DNA of 12,740 bases from Candidatus Uhrbacteria bacterium (GTDB lineage: Bacteria; Patescibacteriota; Patescibacteriia; CAIXNZ01), in the NCBI GenBank assembly GCA_011046145.1, contig DSBA01000018.1:1-12740 (forward strand). The letters are read 5' to 3'. Below the pieces are notes generated by a model. It did not search any database. It was given only the letters and a program-made list of their open reading frames with translations, and was not told where the DNA came from. Every line of letters begins with the position of its first letter. Within the stretch, counting starts at the first letter, position 1. A program made the translations under genes and the position numbers. Below, piece after piece: positions 6,807 through 12,265 of the stretch.

Positions 6807-7670
6807 CTAAAATTTAACAGGAATGCTAATCAAATTCTGCTCCTGGCCATTCTGATCCAAAGAATAAACCTCAATAAAACCCTCTTTGGTCTGACTAAAT
6901 TCATAATTTAAACTTATGGAAAAATCAGCCCATTCTGTGCCCGGCTTATGTTTAGCAATGACGCTTTCTTCAATCAAAGTATTGCCAGCAGAATTCTTGA
7001 CTCTAATATAAACCTTATCTTGATAAACTATAGCTTCTCCCTCTACTTGAAATGGTGAAGACAACTGTTCATTGGATAATGGAGAAGTAACTTTAATGCT
7101 TTTTTGCACCGAGCCTGGCATTGTTTCGGTAGAAGTTTTTTCATTTTGATTTTCTTCCTCTGCGCCGCATTTCGCCAGTTCAATCAATTCTTGGGTGCAG
7201 GAAATATACCAGCCTTCAAGGCTTGTATTTATTTTTTGACATTCTTTAAAGCATTCGCCTCTTTTGCATTCACCGCGAAAATAAGCCCACTGATTGCAAA
7301 CGCTGCCATCACCAAATACACATAAAGCTGCTGAACCAGCTGGTGTCATATAATTTTCTAATGTCCCTCCGTCTTCCACGCATTTAACAGCAGCCAGATT
7401 AGCGATTCTAACTGAATCATTGGTATTAACTGCTGGCTGATTTATATTTGTATTATTCTCTTGTTCTTGCTCGTTACTCTTGCTGTCCAGGCACCAGGCC
7501 GGCAAATAATCGTTATTTTGATAAATTTTTTTTATTGAACAAAAAGGCGAATAAATTTTAGACAGCCAATTATAATTCAAAAACGGCACAAATAAATAAA
7601 CAGCCAAAAATAAGATAAGAATAATATTCAAAAAAATTGAAAAGGCGTTAGTTTTCCATTTTTTTTGCAT
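6807..7670 (-). CDS. Membrane-anchored DUF333 / Gmad2-domain protein
   Basis: A 287-residue exported protein, function unknown. Seen: a positively charged start and one TM or signal-anchor helix (about 10-31); a short region with C44 and C60; an Asn/Gln-rich linker (65-85); a DUF333-like domain (about 88-135) with AAVKCVEDGG and FGDGSVCNQWAYFRGEC; a Cys-rich tail (C140, C144, C158, C168); a second Glu/Thr-rich linker; and a C-terminal Gmad2-like Ig fold (about 191-287) with VTSPLSNEQLSSPFQVEGEA at its start and EWADFSISL near 246-254. Ten cysteines lie outside the membrane helix, so disulfides are likely. No lipobox is evident. Gmad2 modules are extracytoplasmic; the position between mraY and murD suggests an envelope role (inference). 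The domain names rest on recognised motifs and were not searched. Confidence 0.75.
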   Translation of the reverse strand: MQKKWKTNAFSIFLNIILILFLAVYLFVPFLNYNWLSKIYSPFCSIKKIYQNNDYLPAWCLDSKSNEQEQENNTNINQPAVNTNDSVRIANLAAVKCVEDGGTLENYMTPAGSAALCVFGDGSVCNQWAYFRGECKRGECFKECQKINTSLEGWYISCTQELIELAKCGAEEENQNEKTSTETMPGSVQKSIKVTSPLSNEQLSSPFQVEGEAIVYQDKVYIRVKNSAGNTLIEESVIAKHKPGTEWADFSISLNYEFSQTKEGFIEVYSLDQNGQEQNLISIPVKF

Positions 7671-7689
7671 AAATTTATAGTTTGAATTA

Positions 7690-7701
7690 TTTTTTAAAAA
7701 A
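7690..7701. repeat. T6A6 palindrome upstream of DUF333/Gmad2 gene
   Basis: TTTTTTAAAAAA, extended to TATTTTTTAAAAAATA, lies about 20 bp before the start codon. Similar T/A palindromes lie directly upstream of murD (6287-6298) and at the ftsW/murG junction. Confidence 0.5.
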
Positions 7702-7702
7702 T

Positions 7703-7719
7703 ATTATATCCTAATTATA
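7703..7719 (-). promoter_or_regulatory. Candidate -10 elements for DUF333/Gmad2 gene
   Basis: Two TATAAT hexamers on the minus strand, complements of 7714-7719 and 7703-7708, lie 43 and 32 bp before the start codon. Neither has a convincing -35. The 135-bp gap from mraY makes an independent promoter reasonable. Confidence 0.4.
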
Positions 7720-7805
7720 GCCTATTTTTAAAATTAAGAACACCCCGGCCTGAAAATTAAAAAAAGATAATTCTAAAATACAAGGCTTTTAATCTAAATC
7801 CAATT

Positions 7806-8852
7806 TTAATACAGCCGATCAATTAAACTGATTATCACGCCAATAAATGCCATGACAGTCGCAATCAGCCAAAAACGCATCACGATTTTGGTTTCTGGCC
7901 AGCCCTTGGCTTCCAAATGATGGTGGATGGGCGCGGAAATAAAAACTTTTCTCCTAAATATTTTTTTGGCAAACAATTGGATAATAACTGAAAGAGATTC
8001 AATCACAAACAAAAGACAAATAATCGGCAAAATTAAAACAGAGTTTGTCAGCATGGCAATAATGCCCAAACAAACGCCCAAGCCCATCGAACCAGTATCC
8101 CCCATGAAAAATCTTGCCGGCGCAATATTAAACCATAAAAAAGCCAAAAGAGAACCGACAATCACCCCGCAAAAAGCCGCTAAATCAAATCTGCCCTGCG
8201 TAAAGGCAATAATGCCAAAAGCCGCAAAAGCCGAAGCTAGCAAGCCGCCAGCCAAGCCGTCAAGCCCGTCTGTTTCATTGACTGAAAAAGATGTTGCTAC
8301 GATAATAAAAACAAAAATCGGTATATACCACCAGCCGATAAAAAAATTGCCTAAAAACGGCACCCTGATTAAATCCCAATCCAACTTAAAGAAAAACCAA
8401 AAAGCGCCAATCAAGGCAATAACAGTATAAATTATTAGTTTATGGCGGACTTGCAAACCGCCGCCTTTAGGTCCTATGCCCTTAATATTAAAAATGTCAT
8501 CAATCAAACCAACCAAAGCCGAAGCGACCAAAGCCCCCAAAGGCAACAAGGTTTGAGAACGGCTTAAAAAATTAAGCCTGTCAAAAATTTCTAAATCTGT
8601 CCACTTGGCCAAATAAAAAAAGACTAAAGCTAAAATTAAAACTGTCAGCCAAACTAAAATTCCGCCCATTGTCGGCGTACCCGCCTTATGCTCGTGCAAT
8701 TTTGCCATCACCGGAGCCTGGGCGCCGTCGCGAATTTTTTTACCCAGGTTGTATTTATAAAGGAAATGAGTCAAAAAAGGCGTGAATAAAATTGTAACTG
8801 CAAAAGCTAAAGTTGTCAGAAATAAAATTTTTATTATAACAAAAGTATCCAT
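7806..8852 (-). CDS. mraY: Phospho-MurNAc-pentapeptide transferase MraY
   Basis: An integral membrane enzyme that transfers phospho-MurNAc-pentapeptide to undecaprenyl phosphate, forming lipid I. Seen in 348 residues (normal about 320-360): about ten TM helices; HKAGTPTMGG (55-64); the catalytic Asp pair in LIDDIFN (116-122, D118/D119); VNETDGLDGLAGG (191-203) with the conserved N192, D195 and D198; FFMGDTGSMGLG (248-259, D252); and PIHHHLEAKGW (308-318), the histidine motif specific to MraY among related prenyl-phosphate transferases. It is the first gene of the wall block, but 135 bp separate it from the next gene. The minus-strand TATAAA at 8862-8857 is so close to the ATG that a leaderless transcript is possible. 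Confidence 0.96.
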   Translation of the reverse strand: MDTFVIIKILFLTTLAFAVTILFTPFLTHFLYKYNLGKKIRDGAQAPVMAKLHEHKAGTPTMGGILVWLTVLILALVFFYLAKWTDLEIFDRLNFLSRSQTLLPLGALVASALVGLIDDIFNIKGIGPKGGGLQVRHKLIIYTVIALIGAFWFFFKLDWDLIRVPFLGNFFIGWWYIPIFVFIIVATSFSVNETDGLDGLAGGLLASAFAAFGIIAFTQGRFDLAAFCGVIVGSLLAFLWFNIAPARFFMGDTGSMGLGVCLGIIAMLTNSVLILPIICLLFVIESLSVIIQLFAKKIFRRKVFISAPIHHHLEAKGWPETKIVMRFWLIATVMAFIGVIISLIDRLY

Positions 8853-8937
8853 AAAATTTATAAGCTATTCCAAACAAAACCAATAAAATATCCGGGGATT
8901 TAAAAAATAAAAATTGCCTTCACCTTCATTTATTATT

Positions 8938-9339
8938 TTAAATATTTAATAAAACAATAAACATCGCCGCTGCCAATAAAATTACCTGCAAAGCCACATT
9001 AGCAATAATTAAAGAATAGCTGATCAGCCTCTCCCGTAAATAAAAAATATAAGAAATTATATTATTAAAAATAATTATAAACAAACCTAAAGCGGGGATG
9101 AAAAGAATCTGATACCAGGAACCTATTTTATCAATGCCAAAATAGGTATTATAATGCAAAAAAATCTGCCCATATTCAGTCAAATAAGAAAGAGGGTAAA
9201 TTTTGAGATACAAAATTACCCAAATCAACAAATTAATCAAAACGCTAGTTATGAAAGTTATTTTAACCGCCAAATCTTCACGATAAGGATGATCAAAAAA
9301 CTTGGAGATATTATAAAAAAGCATGCTGGCTAAATTCAA
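8938..9339 (-). CDS. Small 3-TM membrane protein of unknown function
   Basis: A 133-residue hydrophobic protein I do not recognise as a named family. Seen: a short amphipathic start, TM1 about 26-47, a hydrophilic loop with Tyr-rich sequence and HYNTYFGIDKIGSWYQ (62-77), TM2 about 78-98 (LFIPALGLFIIIFNNII), a short basic turn (LRERL) and TM3 about 106-132. By the positive-inside rule the RER turn would be cytoplasmic. The loop motif YFGIDKIGSWY is distinctive and would make a good search seed. The gene lies between nifS and mraY, 123 bp after nifS and 85 bp before mraY. A start at Met6 (9324) is also possible and would keep all helices. Confidence 0.7.
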   Translation of the reverse strand: MNLASMLFYNISKFFDHPYREDLAVKITFITSVLINLLIWVILYLKIYPLSYLTEYGQIFLHYNTYFGIDKIGSWYQILFIPALGLFIIIFNNIISYIFYLRERLISYSLIIANVALQVILLAAAMFIVLLNI

Positions 9340-9359
9340 AAGATTTTGACATTTGTTTT

Positions 9360-9368
9360 ATTTTAGCA
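9360..9368 (-). promoter_or_regulatory. Candidate extended -10 promoter for the 3-TM gene
   Basis: The minus strand reads TGCTAAAAT, an extended -10, about 21 bp before the start codon and just after the 9391-9454 hairpin. The -35 region is weak. It is consistent with a separate transcription unit that starts after the isc operon. Confidence 0.4.
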
Positions 9369-9390
9369 TATTTGCTTCAAAAATAAAAGA

Positions 9391-9454
9391 GCCTGCTAAT
9401 ATCGCCTAAAAAATTATCAATGGCAACAAAATATAAGCGAAAAAATCAGCAGGC
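9391..9454 (-). terminator. Long stem-loop after nifS, possible terminator
   Basis: GCCTGCT (9391-9397) pairs with AGCAGGC (9448-9454). Inside, TCGC (9402-9405) pairs with GCGA (9437-9440). On the minus strand the stem is followed by TCTTTTATTTTT, so it could end the isc transcript 9 bp after the nifS stop. The loop is long, about 30 nt after the inner stem, which is unusual for an intrinsic terminator. The plus-strand flank is also T-rich. A structured small RNA or a repeat are alternatives. Confidence 0.45.
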
Positions 9455-9462
9455 ACTAAAAA

Positions 9463-10722
9463 TTATTTTTTCAGCGGCGACATTTGCCGCAGACGAGCAA
9501 CTATTTTAGGCAAAATTTCAATCACCTTGTCTATTTCTTTTTTTGTTGTGCCCTTGCCCAAAGTAAAACGCAAAGAAGCATGGCAGATGTCTGCCGGGAT
9601 TCCCATGGCGCGCAAAACATGCGAAGGCTCCAGAGAACCTGAAGCGCAAGCCGAACCCGTGGAAACAGCTATATCCTCCAAATCCAGCATCAAAAGCATG
9701 CTCTCGCCTTCAGCATTTTTAAAGGAAATATTAGCATTGCTCGGCACCCTATTTTCCAAATCACCATTTAGTTGAATATTAGGAATTTTCTTTTTCAAAC
9801 AAGCGATTAGCTTGTTTCTCAATTTCAAAATTTGGTCATTGGTTATTGGTGATTGATTATTAACCAGTTCAACTGCGGCACCCAAACCGACTATCCCCGC
9901 AACATTATAAGTACCTGGTCTAACATTATACTCCTGATGACCGCCAAAAGTCACGGATTTAAGCGGGGTATTTTCTCTAATATAAAGAGCGCCCACGCCT
10001 TTAGGACCGTAAATTTTATGGCCAGAAATTGTCATCAAGTCAGCTTTTAAAAAATCAGCCCTCATTTCGCAATAATTAACTGCCTGCACTGCGTCTATAT
10101 GGAAATAAACTCTATCAAATACTCCAAACTTTTTATTTTCTGTTTCGTATTTTTTGCTTCTTTCCTTGTTAACTTTTTCTATCATCCTGCCAATCTCCTT
10201 AATCGGCTGAATCGTGCCCACTTCATTATTAACATACATAATAGAAACTAAAATCGTATTAGCTTTAATAGCTTTCTTAATTTCAGGCAAATTAACTAAA
10301 CCTAATTTATTAACGCCGACGTAAGTCACTTCAGCCAAACCCTGTTTAACCAACTCCTGGCAAGGCTCCAAAATTGCCGGGTGTTCAATTTGCGAAGTTA
10401 TAATATGAAATTTTCCTTTGTCCGCCGCAGCTTTAGCAGCGGCGGATTGTTCATTATTTTTGCGAAATGCGGCTAATAGGCCTTGTAAAACCAAATTATT
10501 TGATTCTGTTGCTCCCGAAGTAAAAATAATTTCTTTAAACTTGCAGCCAAAAAGTTGGGATAGTTGTTCACGCGCCCAGTCAACGCCTTTCATGGCTCCC
10601 TGGCCAAAAGAATGGACAGATGAGGCATTGCCAAAAATATCAGTCAAATACGGCTGCATTTTTTTTAGCACTTGCGAGTCAAGTGGCGTAGTGGCTGAAT
10701 GATCAAGGTATATTTTTTGCAT
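9463..10722 (-). CDS. nifS: Cysteine desulfurase (NifS/IscS type)
   Basis: A PLP enzyme that converts cysteine to alanine and passes persulfide sulfur to the IscU scaffold. Seen: YLDHSATTP (5-13); SGATESNN (69-76); IEHPAI with the PLP-stacking H114; NNEVGTIQPI (165-174); HIDAVQ with D210; SGHKIYGPKG (233-242) with the Schiff-base Lys K236; VRPGTYNV (267-274); and STGSACASGSLEPSHVL (354-370) with active-site C359 in the long flexible loop of IscS/NifS-type enzymes. At 419 residues it is longer than IscS (about 404). Extra residues lie near 84-106 (Ala/Lys-rich, encoded by a perfect DNA hairpin) and near 187-205. Residues 288-297 are encoded by a 7-nt tandem array. It is the last clear gene of the rrf2-iscU-nifU-nifS run. 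Confidence 0.95.
   Translation of the reverse strand: MQKIYLDHSATTPLDSQVLKKMQPYLTDIFGNASSVHSFGQGAMKGVDWAREQLSQLFGCKFKEIIFTSGATESNNLVLQGLLAAFRKNNEQSAAAKAAADKGKFHIITSQIEHPAILEPCQELVKQGLAEVTYVGVNKLGLVNLPEIKKAIKANTILVSIMYVNNEVGTIQPIKEIGRMIEKVNKERSKKYETENKKFGVFDRVYFHIDAVQAVNYCEMRADFLKADLMTISGHKIYGPKGVGALYIRENTPLKSVTFGGHQEYNVRPGTYNVAGIVGLGAAVELVNNQSPITNDQILKLRNKLIACLKKKIPNIQLNGDLENRVPSNANISFKNAEGESMLLMLDLEDIAVSTGSACASGSLEPSHVLRAMGIPADICHASLRFTLGKGTTKKEIDKVIEILPKIVARLRQMSPLKK
9834..9861. repeat. Four-unit heptanucleotide repeat inside nifS
   Basis: GGTCATT, GGTTATT, GGTGATT, GATTATT run head to tail inside the nifS reading frame. They encode Asn-Asn-Gln-Ser-Pro-Ile-Thr-Asn-Asp-Gln (288-297) on the minus strand. 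Compared with my memory of IscS the segment is length-neutral and falls in a variable helix before LRNKL. Confidence 0.7.
10421..10446. repeat. Perfect hairpin embedded in the nifS coding sequence
   Basis: TCCGCCGC (10421-10428) pairs with GCGGCGGA (10439-10446). Inside, GCT (10430-10432) pairs with AGC (10435-10437) across one A/A mismatch. The block is GC-rich in an AT-rich gene and encodes Ser-Ala-Ala-Ala-Lys-Ala-Ala-Ala-Asp (93-101), exactly where the protein has about 14 residues more than IscS. Confidence 0.75.
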
Positions 10723-10820
10723 AAGTTACAAATATACTAATTAAATAAGAATTATTACAAAATTTTAAGCAACCATATACAACCTCACTAATGTACACTG
10801 TAGCTCGAAGAACGAAGGTG

Positions 10821-10870
10821 GATAAAACATTATAAAACCTAATAAAACTTCATACAACCTGATATAACTT
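10821..10870. repeat. Five-unit 10-nt tandem repeat, nifU-nifS gap
   Basis: In register every ten bases: gATAAAACAT, tATAAAACCT, aATAAAACTT, cATACAACCT, gATATAACTT. The consensus is N-ATA-N-AAC-N-T; on the minus (transcribed) strand it reads A-N-GTT-N-TAT-N. A further partial unit, ATACAACCT, lies at 10776-10784. The array fills most of the 153-bp gap between the nifU-like stop and the nifS start. The rest of that gap is AT-rich without an ORF. Confidence 0.75.
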
Positions 10871-10875
10871 CAAAT

Positions 10876-11100
10876 TCAAACCGCAACAACTTCTTTCACG
10901 CCTTTAACTTGTTTTTTAAGTTCCGCCTCAATCCCCATTTTCAAAGTCATTTGAGACATCGGGCAATGAGCGCAAGCGCCTTGTAGTTTAACTTTAACAA
11001 TGCCTGTCTTTTCATCAACATCAACTAATTCAACATCGCCGCCATCCATCTGCAATGACGGGCGAATTTTATCTAAAATTTTTTTAACTTCTTTTTTCAT
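10876..11100 (-). CDS. NifU C-terminal-domain Fe-S carrier
   Basis: A 74-residue stand-alone NifU-like (Nfu) domain that carries or delivers an Fe-S cluster. Seen: the start helix KKILDKIRPSLQMDGGDVEL (7-26), with the DGGDVEL signature, then GACAHCPMSQMTLKMGIE (41-58), giving the C43-x2-C46 cluster ligands, usually at a dimer interface. The whole protein is the domain, with no N-terminal scaffold or ferredoxin part, so it complements the separate IscU encoded just upstream. It lies 106 bp downstream of iscU and 153 bp upstream of nifS. Both gaps contain repeats, so the spacing is loose for an operon although the order and strand agree. Confidence 0.92.
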   Translation of the reverse strand: MKKEVKKILDKIRPSLQMDGGDVELVDVDEKTGIVKVKLQGACAHCPMSQMTLKMGIEAELKKQVKGVKEVVAV

Positions 11101-11122
11101 AATAATACTAATTACAAATTAA

Positions 11123-11160
11123 TACGAATATACTAATGTCATAACTTTCGTATATTCGTA
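11123..11160. repeat. 11-bp perfect inverted repeat in iscU-nifU gap
   Basis: TACGAATATAC (11123-11133) and GTATATTCGTA (11150-11160) are perfect reverse complements around a 16-nt spacer. A near copy of the left arm with its flank, AC-A/G-AATATACTAAT (11124-11137), lies just upstream of the nifS start (10728-10741), and TATATTCGTA recurs in the rpmA leader (12293-12302). It is followed by GTCCCAAAGGGATCCCC (11168-11184), which has further short dyads. No T-tract follows. Confidence 0.7.
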
Positions 11161-11206
11161 CGGATTCGTCCCAAAGGGATCCCCTATGGATAATTTTGTA
11201 AGTTTA

Positions 11207-11635
11207 TTAACAATGCGCATTTTCCACATCTTTTGCTTCTGCGGATTCTTTAAATATTTCCCCCCTATAATCAGCGATTGCTTTTTTTAAACCTTCTCCG
11301 GCTAAAACAGAACAATGAATTTTTTCTTTAGGCAAACCGCCTAATTTGTCTGCAATTTGCTGGCGGGTAATCTTTTTGGCCTCATCCAAGGTTAAACCTT
11401 TAGCCATTTCAGTTAACATAGAAGAAGAAGCAATAGCTGCTCCACAACCTAATGTTTGAAATTTAATATCCTCTACGATTTCCTGACCATAGTTATTTTT
11501 CCCGACCTTAAGATAAATTTTCATCATATCGCCGCAAACAGGATTGCCAACTTCACCAATTCCGTCAGCATTTTTAATTTCGCCCTGATTGCGCGGATTT
11601 TTAAAATGGTCCATTAAAATATCACTATATTGCAT
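11207..11635 (-). CDS. iscU: Fe-S cluster assembly scaffold IscU
   Basis: The scaffold on which NifS-derived sulfur and iron are built into [2Fe-2S] clusters. Seen in 142 residues: the IscU/NifU-N start YSDILMDHFKNPRN (3-16); GNPVCGD (30-36) with C34 and the conserved D36; TLGCGAAIASSS (61-72) with C64; and KIHCSVLAGEGLKKAI (105-120) with H107 and C108. These are the three invariant cysteines plus His. The chaperone loop LPPVK of E. coli IscU reads LPKEK here, and no HscA or HscB gene is in the window. The C-terminus ends in an extra Cys (C142). The gene lies 64 bp downstream of rrf2, and that gap is filled by a 7-nt-period inverted array. Confidence 0.95.
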   Translation of the reverse strand: MQYSDILMDHFKNPRNQGEIKNADGIGEVGNPVCGDMMKIYLKVGKNNYGQEIVEDIKFQTLGCGAAIASSSMLTEMAKGLTLDEAKKITRQQIADKLGGLPKEKIHCSVLAGEGLKKAIADYRGEIFKESAEAKDVENAHC

Positions 11636-11643
11636 ATTTTAAA

Positions 11644-11703
11644 ATTAAGAATTAAGGAATAAGCACTAAGCTTAATTCTTAATCCTTAGTCCTTAATCCT
11701 TAG
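11644..11703. repeat. Heptad array with 13-bp inverted repeat, rrf2-iscU gap
   Basis: TTCTTAA, TCCTTAG, TCCTTAA, TCCTTAG run head to tail from 11676 to 11703 and include the rrf2 stop codon (11700-11702). ATTAAGAATTAAG (11644-11656) and CTTAATTCTTAAT (11671-11683) form a perfect 13-bp inverted repeat with a 14-nt loop. On the transcript this hairpin sits just upstream of the iscU start at 11635 and could affect translation or mRNA processing. Confidence 0.75.
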
Positions 11704-12104
11704 GTTATTAAATCTTTTAATTTAATTGATTCTAAAGTCTTATTAATTTCACATTCCAATAAATTCCAAACTTGCTTGGCTGAACAATCACATTCAGTTA
11801 ATTTGCAAGCATTGGCCAATTTTACACAGTTATACGGAGATAAATCGCCTTCCAAGGCTAAAAAAATATCTCGAACTGAAATTTTATTCGCTGGCTTAGC
11901 TAATTTATAGCCGCCTTTAACTCCCTTGGTACTTTTTATCAAGCTGGCTTTTTTAAGTTTGGCAAAAAGACGTTCAAGATAAGCCAAGGAAATTTTTTCA
12001 TCTTTAGCTATTTTGGCCAAAGAATAAGGTTCTGGCCCCTCTTGCTTTTTTGCCAAATCAACTATTGCTCTTAAGCCATATGATGATTTTGTACTAAACT
12101 TCAT
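11700..12104 (-). CDS. Rrf2/IscR-family transcriptional regulator
   Basis: A 134-residue winged-helix regulator. Seen: MKFSTKSSYGLRAIVDLA (1-18), the typical Rrf2 start; a helix-turn-helix around 28-50 (IAKDEKISLAYLERLFAKL); a wing with KGVKGGYKLAKP (60-71); and a C-terminal Cys cluster with C93, C100, C105 and C107, plus C118. IscR uses three cysteines and a His to hold [2Fe-2S]. Here the spacing is C-x6-C-x4-C-x-C, so a cluster is likely but the ligand set differs. The gene heads the iscU-nifU-nifS run, so it is expected to control Fe-S assembly. Its own promoter carries a perfect dyad over the predicted start (12202-12226). The specific gene name iscR is not assured. Confidence 0.9.
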   Translation of the reverse strand: MKFSTKSSYGLRAIVDLAKKQEGPEPYSLAKIAKDEKISLAYLERLFAKLKKASLIKSTKGVKGGYKLAKPANKISVRDIFLALEGDLSPYNCVKLANACKLTECDCSAKQVWNLLECEINKTLESIKLKDLIT

Positions 12105-12152
12105 AATTCTAAAAAATTACAAATCCTTTACAAATCTACAAGAATTACCTTA

Positions 12153-12174
12153 ATTAGTCAATCCGTAGACTAAT
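12153..12174 (-). promoter_or_regulatory. Stem-loop in rrf2 leader
   Basis: ATTAGTC (12153-12159) and GACTAAT (12168-12174) pair around an 8-nt loop, about 50 nt upstream of the rrf2 start within its predicted leader. It could be a second protein site or an RNA hairpin; nothing more is visible. Confidence 0.4.
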
Positions 12175-12201
12175 AGTTAATCAGCAGATTTATATTCATA
12201 A

Positions 12202-12226
12202 AATACCAACCGATTTAGTTGGTATT
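12202..12226. promoter_or_regulatory. Candidate Rrf2 operator (perfect 9-bp dyad)
   Basis: AATACCAAC, a 7-bp spacer CGATTTA and GTTGGTATT form a perfect inverted repeat of 25 bp. It overlaps the predicted rrf2 transcription start (about 12223) just downstream of its -10. A 23-25-bp dyad beginning ATAC and ending GTAT resembles sites of IscR-type Rrf2 proteins in general layout, so autorepression is the simplest reading. That this protein binds it is inference. Confidence 0.6.
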
Positions 12227-12229
12227 ATT

Positions 12230-12258
12230 AGTATAACAAATATAAAAAAGCAAGTCAA
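12230..12258 (-). promoter_or_regulatory. rrf2-isc operon promoter
   Basis: On the minus strand TTGACT (12258-12253), a 17-bp spacer and TATACT (12235-12230) make a near-consensus sigma70-like promoter. The start would fall near 12223, leaving a leader of about 118 nt. Its -35 is back to back with the rpmA -35, 7 bp apart. Confidence 0.75.
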
Positions 12259-12265
12259 TCCCCTG

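Noticed and set aside
7927..8430. 167-codon plus-strand open frame
   Set aside because: It lies wholly antisense to mraY, whose catalytic motifs are intact; the translation is Lys/Pro-rich and resembles no family.
9346..9374. Plus-strand promoter from TTGACA at 9346
   Set aside because: No acceptable -10 at 16-18 bp and no plus-strand gene downstream; kept only as a remark under the 3-TM gene finding.
10418..10702. 94-codon plus-strand frame inside nifS
   Set aside because: Antisense to conserved PLP-enzyme motifs; its Ala-rich start is only the complement of the embedded hairpin.
10821..10870. Replication origin iterons
   Set aside because: No Rep or DnaA gene and no DnaA-box pattern nearby; the units are very degenerate and lie inside an operon.
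11123..11703. CRISPR array from the repeats in the isc region
   Set aside because: Units are 7-20 nt, contiguous or singly inverted, with no regular unique spacers and no cas genes.
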